A DNA stretch of 64,000 bases from Ensifer sp. MPMI2T. Its GTDB lineage: Bacteria > Pseudomonadota > Alphaproteobacteria > Rhizobiales > Rhizobiaceae. The DNA is taken from NCBI RefSeq assembly GCF_004827385.1, contig NZ_SRXN01000006.1:186001-250000 (forward strand), in the 5' to 3' direction. The translations under genes and the position numbers were made by a program. Positions 53,326 through 62,295 of the stretch are shown piece after piece (position 1 is the stretch's first letter; each line of letters opens with the position of its first letter). The notes under the pieces were generated by a model, which did no database searches, had not been told where the DNA came from, and saw only the letters and a program-made list of their open reading frames with translations.

Positions 53326-54225
53326 TCAGGCAGCCTTGGTCATGGCCGCCAATACATCCGCCACCGTCTCGCCGAACGAGGACGGAGTCGGCACGATCGT
53401 GACGCCCGCGCCCTTGAGGATCTCGACCTTTTCCTGGGCCGATTCCCCGAAGGCGGAGATGATCGCGCCGGCATGGCCCATGCGGCGGCCCTTCGGTGCC
53501 GAAAGGCCGGCGATATAGGCGATCAGCGGCTTCTTCATGTGGTCCCGCGCCCAAAGCGCTGCTTCCGCCTCCTGGGGGCCGCCGATCTCGCCGATCATTA
53601 GAACCGCATCGGTGTCGGGGTCCTTCTCGAAGAGTTCCAGCATGTCCTTGAACGAGGATCCGTTGACCGGGTCGCCGCCGATGCCGACCGAGGTGGACAC
53701 GCCGATGCCAAGCGCCTTCATCTGGCTTGCCGCCTCATAGCCGAGTGTGCCGGATCGGCCGACGATGCCGATGCGGCCCGGCAGGTAAATCGAACCCGGC
53801 ATGATGCCCATGAGCGCCTCGCCCGGCGTGATCATGCCGGCGCAATTCGGGCCGATCAGCGTCATGCGATCCTCAAAGCGGTAACGCCGCATATATCGTT
53901 TGACTCTGGTCATGTCCTGGGAGGGAATGCCGTCGGTAATGCAGACGCAGAGCCGGATACCGGCATCCGCCGCCTCCATGATGGAGTCGGCAGCAAAGGG
54001 CGGCGGCACGAACACGATCGAAGCCTCCGCCCCGGTCTCCTGCACCGCGCCCTTCACCGTATTGAAGACCGGCAAGCCGAGATGGGTATGGCCGCCCTTT
54101 CCGGGCGTCACGCCGCCCACGACATTGGTGCCGTAGCGCTTCATGTCTTCCGCGTGGAAACTGCCAATCTTGCCGGTGAAGCCCTGCACGATGACGCGGG
54201 TGTTCTTGTCGAGAAGAATGGACAT
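53326..54225 (-). CDS. mtkB: Malate-CoA ligase (malate thiokinase), SucD-like subunit
   Basis: The 299-residue homologue of succinyl-CoA synthetase alpha has a CoA-binding Rossmann domain (VIVQGFTGKIGSFHAEDM), GPNCAGMITPGEALMGIMPG, and the phosphohistidine loop GRRMGHAGAIISAFGES. The adjoining mtkA and malyl-CoA lyase genes make malate (forming malyl-CoA with ATP) the likely substrate rather than succinate. Distinguishing the two needs a phylogeny. Its start is 13 bp after the mtkA stop. Confidence 0.85.
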   Translation of the reverse strand: MSILLDKNTRVIVQGFTGKIGSFHAEDMKRYGTNVVGGVTPGKGGHTHLGLPVFNTVKGAVQETGAEASIVFVPPPFAADSIMEAADAGIRLCVCITDGIPSQDMTRVKRYMRRYRFEDRMTLIGPNCAGMITPGEALMGIMPGSIYLPGRIGIVGRSGTLGYEAASQMKALGIGVSTSVGIGGDPVNGSSFKDMLELFEKDPDTDAVLMIGEIGGPQEAEAALWARDHMKKPLIAYIAGLSAPKGRRMGHAGAIISAFGESAQEKVEILKGAGVTIVPTPSSFGETVADVLAAMTKAA

Positions 54226-54238
54226 GTCTCGGACTCCC

Positions 54239-55423
54239 TCAAGCAGCCTTGGTGGCGGTGTAGGAACGCCATGCGCCGACCGCCTTTTCGGCGGCTTCCG
54301 CCAGCGTTTCCGCGATGATGATGTTCTCGCCGGACTCTGCGAGGATGCGCCGCCCCTCTTCCATATTGGTGCCGGAGAGGCGGACTACTAGCGGAACCGG
54401 CACGCCGACTTCGCGCAATGCCTTGATCACGCCCTCTGCCACCCAGTCGCAGCGGTTGATGCCGGCAAAGATGTTGACGAGGATCGTCTCAACGTTCTTG
54501 TCCCTGAGTACGGCGCGGAACGATTTCGCTACGCGCTCAGGCGAAGCACCACCTCCGATATCGAGAAAGTTCGCAGGCTCGCCGCCGGCGATCTTGATCA
54601 TGTCCATAGTCGCCATCGCCAGGCCCGCACCGTTGATGATGCAGCCGATATTGCCGTCGAGGCCGACATAGGAGAGGCCGCGATCGGATGCGTAGGTTTC
54701 CCGCGGATCCTCCTGGCTCTTGTCGCGCATCTCCGCGATCTGAGGCCGGCGGAAGAGCGCGTTCTCGTCGAAGCTCATCTTGGCGTCGAGGGCCACGAGG
54801 TCACCTCGGCGGGTCACCACCAGCGGATTGATCTCCAGCATCGAGGCATCATAGTCGACGAAAGCGCGGTAGCAGCCCATAAGCGTCTGCGTGGCACGGC
54901 CGACAAGGGCATTGTCGATTCCGAGGCCGAAGGCGATCTCGCGCGCTTGGAAATCTTGCATGCCGACGCCCGGATCGACGGTGGCGCGGATGATCGAGTC
55001 GGGTTCGGCCTCGGCGATCTCCTCGATCTCCATGCCGCCCGAGGACGACGCGACGATCATGATGCGCTCGGATTTGCGGTCGAGCACGAAGCCGAGATAG
55101 ATCTCGCGTTCGATGTCCATCGCTTCCTCGACATAGAGACGGCTGACCAGCTTGCCCTGCGGTCCGGTCTGGTGCGTCACCAGCTTGGCGCCGAGCATGG
55201 CGTCGGCAGCCTCGGCGATCTCATGATCGGACGAGCAGAGCTTGATGCCGCCCGCCTTGCCGCGCGCGCCGGAATGGATCTGCGCCTTCACGACCCAGCG
55301 GTCGCCGCCGATCTCGCTTGCGCGATAGGCAGCCTGTTCGGGGCTGTAGGCCAGCCCGCCGCGTGGAATATGGATCTGGTAGCGCGATAGAAGTTCCTTG
55401 GCCTGGTATTCGTGGATGTCCAT
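54239..55423 (-). CDS. mtkA: Malate-CoA ligase (malate thiokinase), SucC-like subunit
   Basis: The protein has 394 residues. An ATP-grasp domain ([20 protein letters not shown] start, [20 protein letters not shown] for nucleotide binding) and a C-terminal ligase-CoA domain ([34 protein letters not shown]) match the beta subunit of succinyl-CoA synthetase. Its place in the order sgaA-mcl-mtkA-mtkB is the classic order of methylotroph serine-cycle clusters, hence the malate thiokinase call. Confidence 0.85.
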   Translation of the reverse strand: MDIHEYQAKELLSRYQIHIPRGGLAYSPEQAAYRASEIGGDRWVVKAQIHSGARGKAGGIKLCSSDHEIAEAADAMLGAKLVTHQTGPQGKLVSRLYVEEAMDIEREIYLGFVLDRKSERIMIVASSSGGMEIEEIAEAEPDSIIRATVDPGVGMQDFQAREIAFGLGIDNALVGRATQTLMGCYRAFVDYDASMLEINPLVVTRRGDLVALDAKMSFDENALFRRPQIAEMRDKSQEDPRETYASDRGLSYVGLDGNIGCIINGAGLAMATMDMIKIAGGEPANFLDIGGGASPERVAKSFRAVLRDKNVETILVNIFAGINRCDWVAEGVIKALREVGVPVPLVVRLSGTNMEEGRRILAESGENIIIAETLAEAAEKAVGAWRSYTATKAA

Positions 55424-55435
55424 GTCTGCCCTCCC

Positions 55436-56377
55436 TCAGCGGCTGGCGATGATTGCTTCATGGGTGGCGAGCACGTTGCGTGCCATGCGTTCGGATGCGG
55501 CGTCGATCATCTTGCCGTCGAGCGAAGCCGCGCCCTTGCCCTGGCTCTCGGCGAGCCTCAGCGCGTCGATGATGCGGCGGGCGCGATCGACCTCCTTCTC
55601 GGGTGGGGAGAAGATGTCGTTGGCAAGCGCGATCTGGCTCGGATGGATGGCCCATTTGCCCTCGATCCCGAGCGCGGCGGCACGGCGGGCGGCAGCCTTG
55701 TAGCCCTCGGGATCGGAGAAGTCGCCGAAGGGTCCGTCAATGGCGCGCAGTCCATAGGCACGGCATGCGACCGTCATGCGCGACAGGCCGAAGTGCCATT
55801 GGTCGCCGGGGTAATCCGGGTTGAGGCCGCCGATATTGACCGTGCGGGCCTTGAGACTCGCGGCATAGTCGGCGACGCCGAAATGCAGCGCTTCGAGGCG
55901 ACCGCCAAAGGAGGCGATGGCTTCGACGTTGGCCATACCGAGCGCTGTCTCAATCAGCGCCTCGAGGCCGACGCGGGTCTTGTAGCCCTTGGCAATCTCG
56001 ATCTGGTTGACCATGGCTTCGACCATGTAGAGATCGGCAGGCACGCCGACCTTCGGCACGAGCAGCGTGTCGATCCGGTCACCCGCCTGTTCCATCAGGT
56101 CAACGACGTCACGATACATGTAGTGGGTGTCGAGGCCGTTGATGCGGACGGAGATGGTCTTGCCGCGACCGCGCCAGTCGATTTGATTGAGCGCCGCGAC
56201 GATGTTGGCACGCGCACGCTCCTTGTCCGGCGGCGCCACGGCATCCTCGATATCGAGGAAAATGTAGTCGGCCTCCGAATTGGCCGCCTTCTCGATCATC
56301 TCCGGGTTCGAGCCCGGAACCGCGAGTTCGCTGCGCTGCAGGCGGAGCCGGCGGAGATGGTTTATCGTATGGCTCAT
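55436..56377 (-). CDS. mcl: Malyl-CoA lyase (HpcH/HpaI aldolase / CitE-like family)
   Basis: The protein has 313 residues from ATG 56377 with AGGAGAGGAG upstream. It is a TIM-barrel CitE-like fold with RSELAVPGSNPEMIEKAA (CoA contact), DYIFLDIEDAVAPPDKERAR (metal Asp/Glu), GLEALIETALGMANVEAI (metal Glu) and KWAIHPSQI. It would cleave malyl-CoA to glyoxylate and acetyl-CoA, which matches the flanking mtkAB and sgaA genes. Citramalyl- or methylmalyl-CoA lyase activity is possible in relatives. Confidence 0.87.
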   Translation of the reverse strand: MSHTINHLRRLRLQRSELAVPGSNPEMIEKAANSEADYIFLDIEDAVAPPDKERARANIVAALNQIDWRGRGKTISVRINGLDTHYMYRDVVDLMEQAGDRIDTLLVPKVGVPADLYMVEAMVNQIEIAKGYKTRVGLEALIETALGMANVEAIASFGGRLEALHFGVADYAASLKARTVNIGGLNPDYPGDQWHFGLSRMTVACRAYGLRAIDGPFGDFSDPEGYKAAARRAAALGIEGKWAIHPSQIALANDIFSPPEKEVDRARRIIDALRLAESQGKGAASLDGKMIDAASERMARNVLATHEAIIASR

Positions 56378-56397
56378 GAATGTCTCTCCTCTCCTGT

Positions 56398-57588
56398 TCA
56401 GGCCGCCTTGGCGGTTGCCGTCGCAGCCGCGGAACGGAACTGTTTGATCGCGGCGCCGACGCCGGAACCGGGCTCGATCGCTACGCCGCAATCGAGCAGC
56501 GTCAGTTCGGCTGCCGAGAGCGCGCCGAGCACCATCACCTCGTTCAGCGATCCCAGATGGCCGATGCGGAAGACCTTGCCCGCCACCTTGCTGAGCCCGC
56601 TGCCGAGCGAGGTATTGTAGGTGCGATAGGCATGGCGGATGACCTCGGCGCCATCGATCCCTTCCGGCAGCCGGACCGCCGATACCGTGTCGGAATGCCA
56701 CTTAGGCTCGGTCGCGCAGAGCTTGAGCCCCCAAGCGGAGACCGCGGCCCGGACGCCATTGGCGAGATGGTGGTGACGCACGAAGATATTTTCGAGGCCT
56801 TCCTCGAAGATCACATCAAGCGCGGCACGTAGGCCCCGCAGGAGCTGCGTCGGCGGCGTATAGGGAAAGTAGCCGGTGTCGTTGGTCTTGATCATGTCCT
56901 CGAAGGAGAAGTAGCAGCGCATGTGACGCGCGGTCTTCGCCGCTTCCAGGGCCTTCTGGCTGACCGAGAGGAAACCGAGGCCGGCGGGCAGCATGAAGCC
57001 TTTCTGCGAGCCGGAGACGGCGCAGTCGACGCCCCATTCGTCCTGACGAAAATCGATGGAGCCGATCGAGGACACACCGTCGACGAAGAGCAGCGCCGGA
57101 TGGCCGCAAGCATCGAGCGCCGCGCGAACGGCCGCGACGTCCGAGGTCACGCCGGTTGCAGTTTCGTTATGCGTGACGAAGACGGCCTTGATCCTGTGCG
57201 CCTTGTCGGCGGCGAGCCGCTCGGCATAGAGCTCGACCGGCACGCCCGTTCCCCATTCCCTGTCGAGGCAATCGACCTCGAAACCGAGGCGCTCGGCCAT
57301 ATCGACCCAGAGATGAGAGAACTGACCGAAGCGGCTCATCAGTACCCGGTCGCCCGGGGATAGCACGTTGGTCATCGCCGCTTCCCACGCGCCAGTGCCC
57401 GACGAAGGAAAGACGAAGACGCGACCGTTCTGGTTCTTGAAGACCTTCTTCAAGTCGGCGAAGAGCGGCAGCGTCAGCTCCGGAAATCGCGGGGAGCGCA
57501 TGTCTTCCAGCGGCAGGTTCATGGCCTGGCGAACCTGCTCGGGAATGTTGGTGGGGCCGGGAATGAAGAGATGATTGTAGCCTGACAT
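56398..57588 (-). CDS. sgaA: Serine-glyoxylate aminotransferase (class V)
   Basis: The protein has 396 residues. The start FIPGPTNIPEQVRQAM, Asp-containing LFVDGVSSIGSIDF and Lys in the GSQKGFMLPAGLGFLS motif are characteristic of serine/alanine-glyoxylate aminotransferases. It transfers the amino group of serine to glyoxylate, giving hydroxypyruvate and glycine. It is the first gene of the mcl-mtkA-mtkB series, with only 20 bp to mcl. A GGATCC-type weak Shine-Dalgarno (GGAGGATCC) precedes ATG 57588. A symmetric candidate operator lies about 145 bp upstream. Confidence 0.9.
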   Translation of the reverse strand: MSGYNHLFIPGPTNIPEQVRQAMNLPLEDMRSPRFPELTLPLFADLKKVFKNQNGRVFVFPSSGTGAWEAAMTNVLSPGDRVLMSRFGQFSHLWVDMAERLGFEVDCLDREWGTGVPVELYAERLAADKAHRIKAVFVTHNETATGVTSDVAAVRAALDACGHPALLFVDGVSSIGSIDFRQDEWGVDCAVSGSQKGFMLPAGLGFLSVSQKALEAAKTARHMRCYFSFEDMIKTNDTGYFPYTPPTQLLRGLRAALDVIFEEGLENIFVRHHHLANGVRAAVSAWGLKLCATEPKWHSDTVSAVRLPEGIDGAEVIRHAYRTYNTSLGSGLSKVAGKVFRIGHLGSLNEVMVLGALSAAELTLLDCGVAIEPGSGVGAAIKQFRSAAATATAKAA

Positions 57589-57904
57589 GGATCCTCCAGT
57601 GACTGCGGACGGGATTTGATTGCCGCGCTTAGGCTGCCTTTCGGGCGATCACCGCACAACACTCGCTCAGGCAGAAAGGATTGCCGGACGGGCAGCGCAA
57701 TTTCGGCCCGAGCGGGTGGCAGTTTCGGAGGGTGGGTAGGTATTCCCTACCCGGAAAGCCAGTCCTGGCGAAAGATGCTCGACGCTCGACACGTGGCTGG
57801 CCCGCCACCAGCTCGGAACGAAGCTCATGCTGATGACGCGTGAAGCACCAGTGGCGCACAGGGATTATCGGCGCCTATCGCCGGTTCCGGGATGAAAACT
57901 GCGC
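57589..57904. promoter_or_regulatory. 316-bp region upstream of sgaA
   Basis: The region holds no gene I can support. It lies between the LuxR-type regulator stop and sgaA, and contains the GGGTAGG dyad at 57734-57752. It is presumed to hold the operon promoter. Confidence 0.5.
57734..57752. promoter_or_regulatory. Candidate operator of the serine-cycle operon
   Basis: A perfect 19-bp dyad, GGGTAGG-TATTC-CCTACCC, is 146 bp upstream of the sgaA start. The 7-bp arms and 5-bp spacer suit a dimeric LuxR/FixJ-type or AraC-type regulator. The LuxR gene just upstream and the two GlxA genes are the local candidates. Confidence 0.5.
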
Positions 57905-58546
57905 TTATGTTTGGATGCGCCGCCGTTCCTTGGCATAGATCGCGACCGCCATCGCCCGGTTCCGGACCTGGAGCTTGTCGTAGAGATTCTTGAGGTGATA
58001 TTTCACGGTGTTTTCGGATATGCCGGTCCGCGCTGCGATCTGCGTATTGCTCCAACCGTCGGCCAGCATGGACAAAAGCTCGTTCTCACGGGACGTGAGT
58101 TGCGAAAACGGTGAATGCGGCACCTTCGCCAGAACGGTATAAGGGATACAAATGCGCCCTTTCATCACGGCCGTGAGCGTGGCGAAAAGGATCTCCGGAT
58201 CTTCGAACTGATAACAAAGCCCATTTACGCCCAGCCGGATTGTTTCGCTGACGACGGCCGGGTTGTGGCTTTCAGCGAAGAGCACGATCCTCGGGTCGAA
58301 ACCGAGCCGTTCCAGGTCGGCGAGCACATCTGGCGCCTCCGCGTCAACGAGTTGCCAGCTAAGCAACACGCAATCCGCTTCGACCGAGCCAAGCTTCTCG
58401 CATAATTCCGCAGACGAGCTGGCGGTGCCGACGATCGAGAACTTGGTGTTCTCCGAAAAGAGCCCGCGCAGTGCCGCAATGACAAGTGGATTGCGCTCTG
58501 CAATCAGCACGCGTCCTCCGGCCTCCTGCGGTGTCAGTATCACCAT
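57905..58546 (-). CDS. LuxR/NarL-type regulator with degenerate receiver domain
   Basis: The protein has about 213 residues from ATG 58546 (GAGG upstream; the ATG at 58561 lacks a ribosome site). Residues 12-125 form a response-regulator receiver fold, but the phosphoacceptor position at the end of strand 3 is Ser63 (CVLLSWQL), the acidic pocket is changed (AERNP) and the conserved Lys is replaced (GLCYQFED). A normal LuxR HTH follows at about 145-205 (LTSRENELLSMLADGWSNTQIA; ISENTVKYHLKNLYDKL). It is therefore unlikely to be controlled by phosphorylation at this site. It reads toward sgaA and is a candidate regulator of that operon. Confidence 0.85.
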   Translation of the reverse strand: MVILTPQEAGGRVLIAERNPLVIAALRGLFSENTKFSIVGTASSSAELCEKLGSVEADCVLLSWQLVDAEAPDVLADLERLGFDPRIVLFAESHNPAVVSETIRLGVNGLCYQFEDPEILFATLTAVMKGRICIPYTVLAKVPHSPFSQLTSRENELLSMLADGWSNTQIAARTGISENTVKYHLKNLYDKLQVRNRAMAVAIYAKERRRIQT

Positions 58547-58897
58547 GCGCCATATCCTCATTTGACGCTGACAGCCCCGATTTCAGCGGCCGAAACCTAT
58601 CACTCCCGTCCATTTTGGTTTTTTCGACCAGCGACGAAACTTGGCTTATTCGCTCACTAGACCGGGCCGCCCTCTGTGACCGAGGGCGGATCAGTCGAGC
58701 GCCTTCAGGCTCAGTATACTTCAGGCTCTCTTGACCATTTTGTATTGGCCAACGTGAAATCAGCTCGTTCGAGGCCATGCTGAAACGCTGGCGGGCGAGC
58801 TGGAAATGCCTGTCCTCAACCATATGTTTGATCGTATAACTGATCCGCACTGCACTCGTCCCCCTTTCAGACCTTTGTCCGACCCCCGGAGAGTTCA
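58547..58897. other. 351-bp intergenic region between the LuxR and Cdc48 genes
   Basis: This is a divergent promoter region. I see no supported gene, repeat or clear promoter hexamers in it. Confidence 0.4.
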
Positions 58898-61174
58898 ATG
58901 GCACAATCCCCAGACAACACCGTCAAGCTTCAGGTCGCCAACACCCGTCCCGAAGACTCAGGAGGACCATTCGCGAGAATTACGCCGAGGATCATGTCCG
59001 CGCTTGGAGTCGAAGAAGGCGACATAATCGAGATTGTCGGGAAACGTCATACGGGTGCGATCGCTTTCCGCGGCTATGGCGAAGACGAGGGCCTCAACAT
59101 CATCAGATTGGACGGCCTGCAGCGCGTGAACGCCGGCGCAACCAGCGGGGACTATGTGGAGGTTCACAAGGTGGATGCGAGACCTGCCCAGCGGGTCGTT
59201 CTCGCCCCAGCCCAGAAAAACCTTCGGCTGCAGGGATCGGGCGAAGCCCTACAGCGTACGTTCTTTCGCCGCCCGATGGCTGCCGGGGATGTGATCTCGA
59301 CGTCCGTGCAGCAGCGCATCAGTCGCAACGCGCGCACGGAGCATGACATCATGCGCGGCTTGGTCGAGCTTCCAGCCTATGGTCTTCAGGAGATCCGTCT
59401 GGTCGTCGTGTCAACCCAGCCGCGCGGCATCGTCACGATGGGCGAAAATACCGTCGTCGAACTGCGGCCGGAATACGAAGAGCCCAAGGAGGCCAGACGG
59501 GCCGACGTCACCTATGATGACATCGGCGGCCTCGGAAGCGCAGTCGATCAGGTGCGGGAAATGGTGGAGCTGCCGCTTCGTCATCCGGAGCTGTTCCAGC
59601 GCCTTGGCATCGATCCGCCGAAAGGCGTGCTGCTTCACGGTCCTCCGGGAACCGGCAAGACACTTCTCGCGCGGGCGGTTGCAAACGAAACCGAAGCCCA
59701 TTTCTATCATATCGCCGGGCCGGAAATCATGGGGAGCCAATATGGTGAATCCGAGCAACGGCTGCGCCAGGTGTTCGAGGAGGCGGCCAAGAACGCCCCG
59801 TCCATCATCTTTCTCGACGAGATCGACTCGATCGCGCCGAAGCGGGAGAAAGTGACCGGCGAAGTGGAACGCCGGATCGTCGCGCAGCTTTTGACTTTGA
59901 TGGACGGTCTCGAGCCTAGGCAAAACATCGTCGTCATCGGTGCCACCAATCGCCGTGATTCAATTGACGAAGCGCTGAGACGTCCCGGCCGCTTCGATCG
60001 CGAGATTGTCATCGGAGTGCCGGATCAGAAAGGCAGGCGCGAGGTCCTTGCCATCCACACGCGCGGCATGCCTCTGGCGGAAGACGTCGACCTCGACGAA
60101 ATCGCAAGAACCACCTACGGCTTTGTCGGCGCGGATGTCGGGGCGCTCGCGCGCGAGGCGGCGATGGATGCGCTTCGCCGGATATTGCCCGACATCAATC
60201 TCCGAGAGGGTATCCCGACCGAGGTCCTCGAAAACCTGAGCGTCAACCAAGCCGACTTCTTGAGTGCCCTGAAGCGGATACAGCCTTCGGCACTCCGCGA
60301 AATCATGATTCAGGCCCCCGACGTTCGGTGGGCCGACATCGGTGGGCTGGACGAGGCGCAGATGCGGCTTCGCGAAGGGGTCGAATTGCCGTTGCGATCT
60401 CCGCAATCATTCAAGCGAATGGGCATTCGTCCGGCCAAGGGCTTCCTGCTGTTCGGTCCGCCGGGGACCGGGAAGACCTTGCTGGCAAAGGCCGTCGCGC
60501 GTGAAGCGGAGGCGAATTTCGTGGCGACCAAGTCGTCCGATCTGCTTTCGAAATGGTACGGGGAGTCCGAGCAGCAGGTATCGCAGCTCTTCGAACGGGC
60601 AAGGCAAGTCGCGCCTACCGTGATCTTTATTGATGAAATCGACTCCCTTGCCCCGGCTCGAGGTGGCGGCATCGGCGAACCGGCCGTCACCGAACGTGTT
60701 GTAAACACGTTGTTGGCGGAAATGGACGGGCTGGAGGATATGCAAGGCGTGGTCGTCATGGCGGCGACTAATCGGCCGAACCTCCTCGACCCCGCCCTGC
60801 TTCGACCTGGCCGTTTTGACGAACTTGTCTATGTCCCGGTTCCCGATCAAAAGGGTCGGCGCAAGATTCTCGGCATTCACACGCGCAAGATGCCGCTCGG
60901 CAAGGACGTCGACCTCGACGATCTTGCGCAGAGGACCGAGCGGTTCACGGGTGCCGATCTTGAAGACCTCACTAGGCGCGCGGGTCTTATCGCGCTCAGA
61001 GAAAATCTCGACGCCCAGGACGTCACGCCGGACCATTTCAACAAGGCGTTCGATGAGATCCGCCCGTCCGTGACGCCCGAAGTCGAGCGAGAATACGAGG
61101 CGATGCTCCGCACGCTGAAACAAGAAGACCCGCAGCGACAGCAGATCGGATTCTTGCCTAGAAAAGGCGGTTGA
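58898..61174 (+). CDS. Cdc48/p97/VAT-type double AAA+ ATPase
   Basis: The protein has 758 residues with the full archaeal/eukaryotic Cdc48 layout. A double-psi-barrel N domain and its partner subdomain cover about 1-195. D1 has Walker A GPPGTGKT at 248-255, Walker B IIFLDEID and arginine fingers in RRPGRFDRE. D2 has Walker A at 520-527, Walker B VIFIDEID and LRPGRFDEL. Pore loops are SQYG (280-283) and KWYG (552-555), with a full aromatic pair only in D2. No HbYX tail is present at the C-terminus (GFLPRKGG). It should be a hexameric unfoldase. Its partners are unknown, and no protease or adaptor gene is adjacent. Confidence 0.93.
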   Translation: MAQSPDNTVKLQVANTRPEDSGGPFARITPRIMSALGVEEGDIIEIVGKRHTGAIAFRGYGEDEGLNIIRLDGLQRVNAGATSGDYVEVHKVDARPAQRVVLAPAQKNLRLQGSGEALQRTFFRRPMAAGDVISTSVQQRISRNARTEHDIMRGLVELPAYGLQEIRLVVVSTQPRGIVTMGENTVVELRPEYEEPKEARRADVTYDDIGGLGSAVDQVREMVELPLRHPELFQRLGIDPPKGVLLHGPPGTGKTLLARAVANETEAHFYHIAGPEIMGSQYGESEQRLRQVFEEAAKNAPSIIFLDEIDSIAPKREKVTGEVERRIVAQLLTLMDGLEPRQNIVVIGATNRRDSIDEALRRPGRFDREIVIGVPDQKGRREVLAIHTRGMPLAEDVDLDEIARTTYGFVGADVGALAREAAMDALRRILPDINLREGIPTEVLENLSVNQADFLSALKRIQPSALREIMIQAPDVRWADIGGLDEAQMRLREGVELPLRSPQSFKRMGIRPAKGFLLFGPPGTGKTLLAKAVAREAEANFVATKSSDLLSKWYGESEQQVSQLFERARQVAPTVIFIDEIDSLAPARGGGIGEPAVTERVVNTLLAEMDGLEDMQGVVVMAATNRPNLLDPALLRPGRFDELVYVPVPDQKGRRKILGIHTRKMPLGKDVDLDDLAQRTERFTGADLEDLTRRAGLIALRENLDAQDVTPDHFNKAFDEIRPSVTPEVEREYEAMLRTLKQEDPQRQQIGFLPRKGG

Positions 61175-61238
61175 ACCTTGCTATCTGCAGCGCTGCGCCG
61201 TCGTATCGAACCGTAGTCCTTGCCGCGATCGAACCGGC

Positions 61239-62267
61239 TTAGCGCGCGCCCCAGGTGTCGGTCAACCGGTAACCCTCGGGCCAGGGATCGGACGGGTCGA
61301 GCATGTGCTGGTGAACGCCCGTGATCCAGGCGCGGCCCGAGATTTCCGGCAGGATCGCCAGCCGACCGCCGACGTCGGTTGTGCCGACGATACGGCCTGT
61401 GAAGGTCGAGCCTATCAGCGAAACCGCCGTCAGCCTGTCCTGCGGGCCCATCTCGCCGCGGGCGTGCAACACGGCCATGCGTGCCGAAAGCGCCGTGCCA
61501 GTGGGCGAGCGGTCGACCTTGCCCGGCTGGATGGCGACGGCCGCTCCGGCGCGCAGGCCCTCCGCCGTGCGCTCCACGGGACCCGCGAAGAGGCAGAAGG
61601 AGAAATGCCGCCAGTCGGGATTTTCGGGATGGTGGAAGCCGAACTGCGCATTGGCGGCATTGGTGATCCGCACACCAAGGCGGGCGATGTCGTGCGCCTC
61701 TTCCGGCTTCAGACTGAAGCCCATTGCGGCAGGATCGACGATAACGAAGCTGTCGCCGCCATAGGCGGTGTCGACGGTCAGCGTGCCAAGACCCTCGACC
61801 TCAAGTTTTGCGTCCAGCCGCTCTGCAAAGCTCGGCAGGTTCTGCACGAAGATGCGTTCGGCCTTGCCGTTGCGGCATTCGGCACGTACGCGCACGAGGC
61901 CGCCCGGCGCCTCGAGTGTGAGCTCCGTCACCGGCTCCTGCATCGGGAGGATACCGCTGTCGAGGAGCACCGTCGAGACGCAGATCGAATTCGAACCGGA
62001 CATGGGCGGCGTGTCTTCCGGTTCCATGATGATGAAGGCGGCATCGGCCTCCGGGTGCTTTGGCGGAACCAGCAGGTTAACGTGGCGGAAGACACCGCCG
62101 CGCGGTTCGTTGAGGACGAAGTTGCGTAACGTCTGGTCGCGGGCAATAAAGCGGCTCTGTTCCCAGATCGTCTCGCCCGGCGGAGGCGCAACGCCGCCGA
62201 CGATCACATCGCCCACCTCGCCTTCGGCATGGGCCGAGATGACATGAATGGTTTTCGTGCTGCGCAT
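61239..62267 (-). CDS. Proline racemase family protein, probable trans-3-hydroxy-L-proline dehydratase-type
   Basis: The protein has 342 residues with the symmetric proline-racemase fold. The two catalytic positions, Cys/Cys in racemases and 4-hydroxyproline epimerases, are Ser90 (MSGSNS) and Thr256 (RSPTGTA). Dehydratases for trans-3-hydroxy-L-proline carry Thr at the second position. Ser at the first is unusual. Without either Cys, racemisation by two-base thiol chemistry is not possible, so dehydration is more likely. It is 28 bp downstream of an aconitase X gene, an enzyme type known to dehydrate cis-3-hydroxy-L-proline. Confidence 0.85.
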   Translation of the reverse strand: MRSTKTIHVISAHAEGEVGDVIVGGVAPPPGETIWEQSRFIARDQTLRNFVLNEPRGGVFRHVNLLVPPKHPEADAAFIIMEPEDTPPMSGSNSICVSTVLLDSGILPMQEPVTELTLEAPGGLVRVRAECRNGKAERIFVQNLPSFAERLDAKLEVEGLGTLTVDTAYGGDSFVIVDPAAMGFSLKPEEAHDIARLGVRITNAANAQFGFHHPENPDWRHFSFCLFAGPVERTAEGLRAGAAVAIQPGKVDRSPTGTALSARMAVLHARGEMGPQDRLTAVSLIGSTFTGRIVGTTDVGGRLAILPEISGRAWITGVHQHMLDPSDPWPEGYRLTDTWGAR

Positions 62268-62295
62268 TGCGAACTCCTTCAGGATAACCAGTCGG

